64,000 bases of DNA from Bathymodiolus brooksi. Its lineage: Eukaryota > Mollusca > Bivalvia > Mytilida > Modiolidae. Each line of letters begins with the position of its first letter. The first letter of the stretch is position 1. Position numbers and translations under genes: made by a program. The stretch is from NCBI GenBank assembly GCA_963680875.1, contig OY804589.1:25408353-25472352 (forward strand). Direction: 5' to 3'. Under the pieces are notes generated by a model, which saw only the letters and a program-made list of their open reading frames with translations, had not been told where the DNA came from and searched no databases. Below, one piece after another: positions 1-10,832 of the stretch.

Positions 1-263
1 GACGCGTTTTCTTTCAAAATTAGTTTACGTTCTCCGTGATAATCGTCTATCATCTAACATTTTATGATTTTTTAATGTGGTCTTCTAGACGACATGTTTT
101 TTTCCCTCTCAATGTTATTTGTAAATCGTACATGCATCTTTACTGGTCACCCCACTGATTCTTGTTGACACGATCAGTATGTATGTAGCAAGGGTAAACA
201 CGTACTTTTAACAATTTACATTGGGTTTCATAATTTCCAAGAAGTGTGATCAGCAGAATTTAC
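1..263. other. AT-rich flank of satellite array 1
   Basis: Ordinary AT-rich non-coding sequence. No open frame of note, no repeat match and no inverted repeat was seen before the first GC-rich satellite unit begins. Confidence 0.6.
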
Positions 264-3200
264 GGTGGAGATGTCTGCACAGGCCGGCCTAGGCGGGTGG
301 AGATGTCTGCACAGGCCGGCCTAGGCGGGTGGAGATGTCTGCACAGGCCGTCCTAGGCGGGTGGAGATGTCTGCACAAGCCGGCCTAGGCGGGTGGAGAT
401 GTCTGCACAGGCCGGCCTAGGCGGGTGGAGATGTATGTCTGCACAGGCCTAGGCGTGTGGAGATGTATATCTGCACAGGCCTAGGCGTGTGGAGATGTAT
501 GTCTGCACGGGCCGGCCTAGGCGTGTGGAGATGTATGTCTGTACAGGCCTAGGTGTGTGGAGATGTATGTCTGCACAGGCCTAGACGTGTGGAGATGTAT
601 GTCTGCACAGGCCTAGGCGTGTGGAGATGTATGTCTGTACAGGCCTAGGCGTGTGGAGATGTATGTCTGCACAGGCCGAGGCGTGTGGAGATGTATGTCT
701 GCACAGGCCGAGGCGTGTGGAGATGTATGTCTGCACAGGCCGAGGCGTGTGGAGATGTATGTCTGCACAGGCCGAGGCGTGTGGAGATGTATGTCTGCAC
801 AGGCCGGGGCGTGTGGAGATGCATGTCTGCACAGGCCGGCCGAGGCGTGTGGAGATGTGTGTCTGCACAGGCCGGCCGAGGCGTGTGGAGATGTGTGTCT
901 GCACAGGCCGGCCGAGGCGTGTGGAGATGTGTGTCTGCACAGGCCGGCCGAGGCGTGTGGAGATGTGCGTCTGCACAGGCCGGCCGAGGCGTGTGGAGAT
1001 GTGCGTCTGCACAGGCCGGCCGAGGCGTGTGGAGATGTGTGTCTGCACAGGCCGGCCGAGGCGTGTGGAGATGTGTGTCTGCACAGGCCGGCCGAGGCGT
1101 GTGGAGATGTGTGTCTGCACAGGCCGGCCGAGGCGTGTGGAGATGTGTGTCTGCACAGGCCGGCCGAGGCGTGTGGAGATGTGTGTCTGCACAGGCCGGC
1201 CGAGGCGTGTGGAGATGTGCGTCTGCACAGGCCGGCCGAGGCGTGTGGAGATGTGCGTCTGCACAGGCCGGCCGAGGCGTGTGGAGATGTGCGTCTGCAC
1301 AGGCCGGCCGAGGCGTGTGGAGATGTGTGTCTGCACAGGCCGGCCGAGGCGTGTGGAGATGTGTGTCTGCACAGGCCGGCCGAGGCGTGTGGAGATGTGT
1401 GTCTGCACAGGCCGGCCGAAGCGTGTGGAGATGTGTGTCTGCACAGGCCGGCCGAGGCGTGTGCAGATGTGTGTCTGCACAGGCCGGCCGAGGCGTGTGG
1501 AGATGTGTGTCTGCACAGGCTGGCCGAGGCGTGTGGAGATGTGTGTCTGCACAGGCCGGCCGAGGCGTGTGGAGATGTGTGTCTGCACAGGCCGGCCGAG
1601 GCGTGTGGAGATGTGTGTCTGCACAGGCCGGCCGAGGCGTGTGGAGATGTATGTCTGCACAGGCCGGCCGAGGCGCGTGGAGATGTATGTCTGCACAGGC
1701 CAGCCGAGGCGCGTGGAGATGTATGTCTGCACAGGCCGGCTGAGGCGCGTGGAGATGTATGTCTGCACAGGCCGGCCGAGGCGTGTGGAGATGTATGTCT
1801 GCACAGGCCGGCCGAGGCGTGTGGAGATGTATGTCTGCACAGGCCGGCCGAGGCGTGTGGAGATGTATGTCTGCACAGGCCGGCCGAGGCGTGTCGAGAT
1901 GTATGTCTGCACAGGCCGGCCGAGGCGTGTGGAGATGTATGTCTGCACAGGCCGGCCGAGGCGTGTGGAGATGTATGTCTGCACAGGCCGGCCGAGGCGT
2001 GTGGAGATGTATGTCTGCACAGGCCGGCCGAGGCGTGTGGAGATGTATGTCTGCACAGGCCGGCCGAGGCGTGTGGAGATGTATGTCTGCACAGGCCGGC
2101 CGAGGCGTGTGGAGATGTGTGTCTGCACAGGCCGGCCGAGGCGTGTGGAGATGTGTGTCTGCACAGGCCGGCCGAGGCGTGTGGAGATGTGTGTCTGCAC
2201 AGGCCGGCCGAGGCGTGTGGAGATGTGTGTCTGCACAGGCCGGCCGAGGCGTGTGGAGATGTGCGTCTGCACAGGCGGCCGAGGCGTGTGGAGATGTGTG
2301 TCTGCACAGGCCGGCCGAGGCGTGTGGAGATGTGTGTCTGCACAGGCCGGCCGAGGCGTGTGGAGATGTGTGTCTGCACAGGCCGGCCGAGGCGTGTGGA
2401 GATGTGTGTCTGCACAGGCCGGCCGAGGCGTGTGGAGATGTGTGTCTGCACAGGCCGGCCGAGGCGTGTGGATATGTGTGTCTGCACAGGCCGGCCGAGG
2501 CGTGTGGAGATGTGTGTCTGCACAGGCCGGCCGAGGCGTGTGGAGATGTGTGTCTGCACAGGCCGGCCGAGGCGTGTGGAGATGTGTGTCTGCACAGGCC
2601 GGCCGAGGCGTGTGGAGATGTGTGTCTGCACAGGCTGGCCGAGGCGTGTGGAGATGTGTGTCTGCACAGGCCGGCCGAGGCGTGTGGAGATGTGTGTCTG
2701 CACAGGCTGGCCGAGGCGTGTGGAGATGTGTGTCTGCACAGGCCGGCCGAGGCGTGTGGAGATGTGTGTCTGCACAGGCCGGCCGAGGCGTGTGGAGATG
2801 TGTGTCTGCACAGGCCGGCCGAGGCGTGTGGAGATGTATGTCTGCACAGGCCGGCCGAGGCGTGTGGAGATGTATGTCTGCACAGGCCGGCCGAGGCGCG
2901 TGGAGATGTATGTCTGCACAGGCCAGCCGAGGCGCGTGGAGATGTATGTCTGCACAGGCCGGCCGAGGCGTGTGGAGATGTATGTCTGCACAGGCCGGCC
3001 GAGGCGTGTGGAGATGTATGTCTGCACAGGCCGGCCGAGGCGTGTGGAGATGTATGTCTGCACAGGCCGGCCGAGGCGTGTCGAGATGTATGTCTGCACA
3101 GGCCGGCCGAGGCGTGTGGAGATGTATGTCTGCACAGGCCGGCCGAGGCGTGTGGAGATGTATGTCTGCACAGGCCGGCCGAGGCGTGTGGAGATGTATG

Positions 3201-5033
3201 TCTGCACAGGCCGGCCGAGGCGTGTGGAGATGTATGTCTGCACAGGCCGGCCGAGGCGTGTGGAGATGTATGTCTGCACAGGCCGGCCGAGGCGTGTGGA
3301 GATGTATGTCTGCACAGGCCGGCCGAGGCGTGTGGAGATGTATTGTCTGCACAGGCCAGCCGAGGCGTGTGGAGATGTATTGTCTGCACAGGCCGGCCGA
3401 GGCGTGTGGAGATGTATTGTCTGCACAGGCCGGCCGAGGCGTGTGGAGATGTATGTCTGCACAGGCCGGCCGAGGCGTGTGGAGATGTATGTCTGCACAG
3501 GCCGGCCGAGGCGTGTGGAGATGTATGTCTGCACAGGCCGGCCGAGGCGTGTGGAGATGTATGTCTGCACAGGCCGGCCGAGGCGTGTCGAGATGTATGT
3601 CTGCACAGGCCGGCCGAGGCGTGTCGAGATGTATGTCTGCACAGGCCGGCCGAGGCGTGTCGAGATGTATGTCTGCACAGGCCGGCCGAGGCGTGTGGAG
3701 ATGTATGTCTGCACAGGCCGGCCGAGGCGTGTCGAGATGTATGGCTGCACAGGCCGGCCGAGGCGTGTCGAGATGTATGGCTGCACAGGCTGGCCGAGGC
3801 GTGTCGAGATGTATGTCTGCACAGGCCGGCCGAGGCGTGTCGAGATGTATGTCTGCACAGGCCGGCCGAGGCGTGTCGAGATGTATGTCTGCACAGGCCG
3901 GCCGAGGCGTGTCGAGATGTATGTCTGCACAGGCCGGCCGAGGCGTGTCGAGATGTATGTCTGCACAGGCCGGCCGAGGCGTGTCGAGATGTATGTCTGC
4001 ACAGGCCGGCCGAGGCGTGTCGAGATGTATGTCTGCACAGGCCGGCCGAGGCGTGTCGAGATGTATGTCTGCACAGGCCGGCCGAGGCGTGTCGAGATGT
4101 ATGTCTGCACAGGCCGGCCGAGGCGTGTCGAGATGTATGTCTGCACAGGCCGGCCGAGGCGTGTCGAGATGTATGTCTGCACAGGCCGGCCGAGGCGTGT
4201 CGAGATGTATGTCTGCACAGGCCGGCCGAGGCGTGTCGAGATGTATGTCTGCACAGGCCGGCCGAGGCGTGTCGAGATGTATGTCTGCACAGGCCGGCCG
4301 AGGCGTGTGGAGATGTATGTCTGCACAGGCTGGTCGAGGCGTGTGGAGATGTATGTCTGCACAGGCCGGCCGAGGCGTGTGGAGATGTATGTCTGCACAG
4401 GCCGGCCGAGTCGTGTGGAGATGTATGTCCGCACAGGCCGGCCGAGGCGTGTGGAGATGCATGTCCGCACAGGCCGGCCTAGGCGTGTGGAGATATATGT
4501 CCGCACAGGCCGGCCTAGGCGTGTGGAGATGTATGTCTGCACAGGCGGCCGAGGCGTGTGGAGATGTATGTCTGCACAGGCCGGCCGAGGCGTGTGGAGA
4601 TGTATGTCTGCACAGGCCGGCCGAGGCGTGTGGAGATGTATGTCTGCACAGGCCGGCCGAGGCGTGTGGAGATGTATGTCTGCACAGGCCGGCCGAGGCG
4701 TGTGGAGATGTATGTCTGCACAGGCCGGCCGAGGCGTGTGGAGATGTATGTCTGCACAGGCCGGCCGAGGCGTGTGGAGATGTATGTCTGCACAGGCCGG
4801 CCGAGGCGTGTGGAGATGTATGTCTGCACAGGCCGGCCTAGGCGTGTGGAGATGCATATCTGCACAGGCCGGCCTAGGCGTGTGGAGATGCATGTCTGCA
4901 CAGGCCGGCCTAGGCGTGTGGAGATGCATGTCTGCACAGGCCGGCCTAGGCGTGTGGAGATGTATGTCTGCACAGGCCGGCCTAGGCGTGTGGAGATGTA
5001 TGTCTGCACAGGCCGGCCTAGGCGTGTGGAGAT
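264..5033 (+). repeat. GC-rich 36-bp satellite, array 1
   Basis: About 130 head-to-tail copies of a unit built from GGCCGGCCGAGGCGTGTGG followed by AGATGTATGTCTGCACA (36 bp, about 64% GC against an AT-rich flank). The first ~15 units are 32-bp forms (CACAGGCCTAGGCG or GGCGGGTGG variants) and the array becomes regular 36-bp after about 830. Single 32-bp units recur near 2270 and 4545 and shift the reading frame. Variants are zoned: GATGTGTGTC, GATGTGCGTC, GATGTATGTC and a long GTGTCGAGATG block near 3580-4290. Several frames on both strands stay open for more than 900 codons only because the unit length is divisible by 3. There is no codon or domain signal, so no protein is called. The right edge abuts the inverted-repeat element at 5034. 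Confidence 0.97.
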
Positions 5034-5613
5034 CCCTACTAGCCAAATTACGTTGTCAAAACGTAGTGACAACGTAACTTTTTCGTTGCTACAACGTAAG
5101 AATTTTACGTTTTAACTACGCCGATTTGTAGACTCCCCTAAGCGTAACTACCACGTTGTGGTACTACGTAGTAAAAGACCTTTCTACAACCAAACGACAA
5201 CCATGACCATGTAAGGACGTTTACACAACGTAACCACCAACCATCACAGGACCTTAATACGAGGTAAATACAACTAATTAAGGACGTTTACACAACGTAA
5301 CTACCAACCATCATAGGACCTTTATACGACGTAATTACAACCACCAAAGGACCTTTACATGACGTAATTACAACCACATAGGGTCCTTTAGACAACGTAA
5401 CTACAACCACCTAGGGACCTTTACACAACGTAACTACGACCACCTAGGGACCTTTATACAATGTAACTACGACCACCTAAAGACCTTTAGACGACGCAAC
5501 TACAACCATCTCTATATAGTTATACAACTACAAAAAATGTACAACCCTAAAAGGACTTGTATAGCCAAATTACGTTGTCAAAGCATTGTGACAACGTAAT
5601 TTGGATAGTAGGG
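5034..5613. mobile_element. TIR element with internal 33-bp tandem repeats
   Basis: The left end begins CCCTACTAGCCAAATTACGT and the right end is its inverse (...ACGTAATTTGGATAGTAGGG), giving roughly 25-bp terminal inverted repeats. The right terminus is itself a small hairpin (CCAAATTACGTTGTCA / TGACAACGTAATTTGG, 5567-5604). Nothing inside codes for a protein, so this is a non-autonomous element. The left TIR starts exactly where satellite array 1 stops. No clear target-site duplication was found because the left flank is satellite. Confidence 0.7.
5205..5510 (+). repeat. 33-bp tandem repeat inside the TIR element
   Basis: Degenerate head-to-tail copies of ACCTTTACACAACGTAACTA followed by CGACCACCTAGGG. 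The spacing is 33 bp between the copies starting at 5417 and 5450; the earlier copies are more diverged. This is an element-internal minisatellite. Confidence 0.75.
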
Positions 5614-7315
5614 CAACTATAATCACATTAAGACCGTTACACCATGCAACTACCGGTACCAACTACAAAAATGTACATTATTTTTTGTGTATTTAAGGAC
5701 CTTTTGTGATGTTCTTAATTTTTTTGAGTTAACTAATAAAATATAAAATTCTAAACATTTATTAATCCAAATTATTGCAAGTTTTACAGATGATGAAACA
5801 CTCTTTCTACTCTCAGACTCATCCCATCATAATCTATTTTAAAGATGCCAAAATGTTTAGATGTAATTATTATACAAATATGTCAGGTACATGTAATAAT
5901 AAATATATCAGATTAAAAAACATGTAAAATAAATGTACTAAAAATCTTTATCTTGTGAAAGTTGCATTTGACTAAATTAAAGATGTACAAATGTACAGTG
6001 TATATAGATAACATCTATAGAAGTAATGAATAGGTATACATCCAGTGGAGGACCTACATTTTAAGGTCCCTGAACTATTATGTGGGCCCTTTTGCGGCCA
6101 GCAAGAATAACCAACAAGGTCAAAAGGGCCATGAACAGGGTGTTGGGGTGGAGTCCTTGACAATGGGCCAAACATTGATCCCTTTCCCACCAGCAAAGAG
6201 GTCTGAGTAATGGATGGTATCTTCTTCAATGGTGTTGTTCCATGGGAGATTCTGATAATTGTTTGTTTTTAATTCAACCACTATATCTCAGATTTTTATT
6301 AAAATTGCTATACTGGGTTATAAGCATTTTATGCTAGAAAACAGAAATATCTTAATAAATATGGGAACTGAAGCACTAGTTGCTGGCTAAGGAAACAGCA
6401 GAAATACATGTATACATCTAAAAATATCACCCTGCTAACAATGGACCAAACTTATAAGAACAACTTGACCTATAAATCTATTCTTTAGTTTAAAATTAAA
6501 CACTAAAAAATATATAATCGAAAATTACCAAAAACGAAGAAAAATTTGTAGGATCATCAATGCACAGAAAAAAGAATTTGTTCATTCTTTAAATTACTAG
6601 AGAGGGATCATTAGGATAAACAGGTGATAGTCTTGATTTTTGGTGTTTGAATGCACAAGCCTGAATTAAGAATTCATATGTCTGTTTGTGGTTCCGATTG
6701 GTTCTAACATAAGGACTGAGCTGTCAAACTATTAAGCTGTGCACCAACAAAGGATTTGAGGATCCAACTGCCAAAATGTAGGCTATGAATAGATTCTAGC
6801 TAAGTCAAGGAGCCCATACAGCTTGGGATTCAGGTGCAAATTTGAAAATTTTACTAATTGCAGGGACATTTTGAGGCCATATGAAATTGGAATTGGAGCA
6901 TATTCTAAGGTCAATATTAAGTACTTTAAGCCATTGACATATGATTCTATTACTAAAATAGCCTTATTCTAATAACAAAGACAGTAAAAAAAAACTCCAT
7001 TAATTTTGTTGAAAAGTTAGTTCATTAAAAAAGTTGTTTCCAGGATATAAGGGGCCCCAGGCCCGAAGCGTAAGCTTCGTTAGTTTCATAGTAAGATCTA
7101 CAAATGTACCAGTGTACACATCCCAATCCTGAGAAAGCTGTAACCCCAAAATATTCTTGTTAATGTATATAAAAATATAACAAAGAACAATAATATTTTA
7201 AGCTAAGCAATTCAAAATAAAAATATCAAAACCAATATATCACATCCCCTTACAGAGAAAAAATATAACCCTAATTTTTCTTTCTTTCTTAAAGAAAAAA
7301 TATATATTATTAAAT
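5614..7315. other. Intergenic, no gene seen
   Basis: AT-rich. 5614-5720 holds a further degenerate echo of the preceding element (AACTACAAAAATGTACA recurs at 5523 and about 5658). A CAGTGGAGGACC motif near 6053 weakly recalls the GGATCC-type TIR described at 62445, but no partner end was found. Open frames here are short and without recognisable domains. Confidence 0.5.
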
Positions 7316-7426
7316 ATGGGGACAGTCACGATCGTATGGTAGTTGGATTTATAACTACCTATGCAATCAGTGCACATCACCACTAATGTTGTGAGTTGCG
7401 AGGGGTAAAATTTGCACAGATAATGT

Positions 7427-7580
7427 TACCCATATTAAAATCTCCAACAAACTTACCCCTTCCATAAATTATTTCTATTCTAATAGGACATATACGGTAA
7501 ATATTTAATCCATATTCCTTAATAGTGTACTCATATTAAAATCTCCAACAAACTTACCCCTTCCATAAATTATTTCTACG
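7427..7580 (+). repeat. 50-bp direct repeat pair
   Basis: A segment beginning CATATTAAAATCTCCAACAA occurs at about 7429-7479 and again at about 7531-7579, virtually identical and about 102 bp apart. Confidence 0.8.
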
Positions 7581-7713
7581 ACGTGCTGTTTTGGCTTTGT
7601 AAACAAAAGGGTATAATAAAACAGCCAAATACGTCATGATCATTAGCGTGTGTAAGTCATAATAAACCGGGGATTTTTATACCCTTTTGTTTACAAAGCC
7701 AAAACAGCATGTC
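7580..7713. repeat. Inverted repeat, 37-bp arms
   Basis: The arms GACGTGCTGTTTTGGCTTTG... (7580-7617) and ...CAAAGCCAAAACAGCATGTC (7677-7713) are nearly perfect inverse copies around a ~60-bp loop. This is consistent with a small hairpin MITE. Confidence 0.75.
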
Positions 7714-8262
7714 ATATTAGAATTCAAAATACTGGCATACAAATCATGATTCTCATTCAACCAATCAACTTTCATTCAACATTATATTATATAATACTAT
7801 CCTGGGTACTACGGTTTCTTCTACCTTTATAAACTGCAATATTGTTGAAAGTGGTGTTAAACACTCATAACCTTATAATTAACTCAAACCACATTATCTC
7901 AACCATACTGATACTGATATATATAAATCACAAAACTTGCATACAAAAAAAAACACATACAAATTCTAACATTTGGTCAGCAAAAAAATGAAAGATATAA
8001 AAAACAACAAAGTTAAATGAACAATGAAAGGTTTCCTTCAACTATAAAGTTGTTTTTCTCCATCAAGCATCTGGAAAGCTCCCTTCATTGGTGGATTGAT
8101 TCTGAAAAAAATAATATGATATTAATATTATCAGCTAAATGGAACAACTTTAGGGGTGAAAATATTTTTAGTAACTATTTTGATCATGATCAGAAGCTTG
8201 AAATTATTATATTTAGGAGATAACTGTATTGTATTTTAAGCTTTGCGGAGGTAAATCGTCGG

Positions 8263-8335
8263 TTTTACGGTCGCAAAATGAGCTTACCTAGCTACGCATA
8301 TCGTAGCTAGGTAAACAGATATTTGCGACTGTAAG
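8263..8335. repeat. Small hairpin
   Basis: TTACCTAGCTACG / CGTAGCTAGGTAA is a perfect inverted repeat around CATAT. It is nested within the outer pair TTTTACGGTCGCAAAAT / ATATTTGCGACTGTAAGA. Confidence 0.7.
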
Positions 8336-8339
8336 AGAA

Positions 8340-10276
8340 GACACATTGTAAAACCTATAATTAATTGATTATAACTCGGAAATATATTGCATGGATATAT
8401 ATTACAGAGCTAAAGAAAGAAATCCAAAAACTGTGACCAAACATATACGTTAAATTTTATTGATAGGACAAATCTAGAAAAGATACATCTCCATTTATGT
8501 AAAAAAAAAAAACCATGAGAACAGAAGAGAATTAGAAGAGAAATAGTACAAAAAAAGTGCAGTTCAAACATTTAGATCTATTGCAAGACTACAATATTAT
8601 CAAAATTAATACTTAATTTTAGAAGAAGCATTTGCAGTATGTAAAACATTAGACTCGGAGAGGAACTTACACTTAATATGCAAGAAACTTATATCTCTAG
8701 ATTAAAAATTGATTTAAGACAGCACTTATCTCACAGTTTTTGATATTTGTTGTTGATATAAACATATCCCGTAAAATGTTTTCCATGATCTCATTTCATT
8801 AATGAGAAATTACGAAAATCACAAAAGCACATATAAACAATCAGTGGGGAGGAGATAAATATCGATCAATCAGTGGTGTGACCTAATTAAATAGCATAAT
8901 TACCCATGCCCAGTACTTCTCTACTGACCAATATTATCTTCATTTATTACACTTTTATTATTTCTACACTTAATATAGAAAACTTTAAAAAGAAAAGTAG
9001 AAATGAACCAAAAAATTAAGTCCATGTTACAAAGCTCTGACAAAGGATCATATTATAATTATTTACTCTTGGGAATTTTAGGCATTTTTTTCTGCAGTTT
9101 TTTTTACATAACTATATTCCTTATTAATTGATTTCTCAAAATTTCATTACAGGTACAGTTAATTTGTCTTTGGGATGGGATCTCTATCAGATAGGTTGAT
9201 CTTTTCAAAATGTGTTTATTTTCATTGTATCGTCAACTGTAACTGATGATATTTAACATAAATCTCTTCTTAAGAAATGTTCTGTATTTGAAGTAGATTG
9301 CATACATGTAATTAAATGTAACAAGTTCATCTAAAGAACCCTTTGTTTCTGTGATAGCCACACACTGTAAATATGGGAGGAGCTCTATTGGTATAACTTA
9401 CATGTATAAGTGTATGCATGTATCATTATACATTTATTTTGTAGGCTTTGTACATGTGCATGAAGTCTAATTTCTGGTTCATCAATAAATCATCATGGTA
9501 GCTTTCGTGATCTGAGTTTAATCCCTATAAAATTGCCTCAGGACTAGATTAGTTGATAGTAAAATGTAAAATATAATGTTGTTGACTTGTCTGGCCTATA
9601 GCTAGAAGAACATGAAATTGAATACCTCTGATTAGATGATGGTGAAATTTGCTGTTGTCTAGCTATAGCTATGTGTTGATCGATCTGACATTACAGGACA
9701 TGAAGCAGGTGACATCTGTGGCTTCCAATATTACATGGGGCCAGGAATTATTTCGACTGGTTTGCCATATGTTGAAAAGTCACAAGGTCAGCTATGTGCC
9801 TATAACAGCTATAACCTCAAATCCAACTGTACTTGTTTACCACTTTTACAGAAATGAACCAGCTCTGAAATTATAATGAAGAAATTTAAACTATTTTATT
9901 CATAGTCTCATTTATATACACAATGTACAGGTATCATCAATGATCATACTGTCTTAACGATAAAAAAAAGAGGCTACTTCCCCCTGCCTCCTAAGTATAT
10001 ACATGTAGCCAGAAATGAGGTACCATTTGATAATTTGCATATCTAAGATGGGGACATCATGGGGAAGTCTGCAATTTTCATATGATCTACATTAAAGATA
10101 TAATTTCTAATTGCATGCATGTTATTTTCTGAACTTGAAAATTATATACCTTTGGCTGAAATCAAGCTAAATAATAAATGAATAACAATTAAATGTTCGA
10201 GGTTCCTGGACAAAATGAAAATCGGATGCATCTAACCTTTATCTGATCTTAAGAGTCTATGTAAAAATGTCTGTAA
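8340..10276. other. Intergenic, no gene seen
   Basis: AT-rich sequence with only short open frames (the longest is about 75 codons at 9649-9876) that lack domains, splice context or composition typical of coding exons. No repeat family recognised. Confidence 0.5.
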
Positions 10277-10278
10277 TA

Positions 10279-10776
10279 CAGAGACGTGCAAAAAGTATTC
10301 GGTCACTGTGATGTCTTACTATATATTTCATATAAAACCACATTTTTTAAAAACATTATTCCAAAGTCGACTCTTGTTCGATTTTGATGATTTTTTTACC
10401 AACAAAAACAGAATTAAATGTAGTTTTACAAAGTGATTTTAGCATAATTTTATAATCTATAATTTTTATGAGTTCACAATTTAAACACAAAACAAAATTT
10501 TGAATGTCAAAAATACAATACAATAATAGTACATTTGAAGACAAATAATTTAAGTTTGCATTTAAATCATGAATATTTAAAATCTGTGCTTCCAAAAAAT
10601 ATTTAAAAATAATCACAGAAAATTACATAGTTCTCGCTTCTGATGTTCTGTTGGTAAAAATTTCATCAAAATCGAACAAGAATTGAGTTTGGAATGTTTT
10701 GAAAAATTGTGGTTATATACCTGTATGAAGTATAGCAAAAAAATTACAGTGACCGAATACTTGTTGCACGTCTCTG
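10279..10776. mobile_element. Tc1/mariner-like MITE (498 bp)
   Basis: Flanked by TA on both sides (10277-10278 and 10777-10778). Terminal inverted repeats are CAGAGACGTGCAAAAAGTAT at the left and ATACTTGTTGCACGTCTCTG at the right. Imperfect complementarity runs well inward: CTTGTTCGATTTTGATGA near 10372 is inverse to TCATCAAAATCGAACAAG near 10664. There is no transposase frame, so it is non-autonomous. The TA target and CAG ends fit the Tc1/mariner superfamily. Confidence 0.85.
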
Positions 10777-10832
10777 TACATGAAATTGAGACCAATGAGG
10801 GAGATAACTTATTTACATTGAGTCAAGAAAAA

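Larger units (their letters stand above)
7316..7870 (+). mobile_element. SINE-1 copy split by an insertion
   Basis: The tRNA-like head (GTATGGTAGTTGGATTTATA, then CACTAATGTTGTGAGTT) is at 7316-7402. A matching tail (TGGGTACTACGGTTTCTTCT, then TTGAAAGTGGTGTTAAACAC) is at about 7800-7865. The roughly 400 bp between them replaces the middle of the SINE and contains the direct repeats and hairpin listed separately. The split is an inference from comparison with the intact copies at 47963 and 60346. Confidence 0.55.

Noticed and set aside
5972..6229. 85-codon minus-strand frame
   Set aside because: No domain, no splice context. The flank has a CAGTGGAGGACC word suggesting repeat origin, but no partner end was found to call an element.
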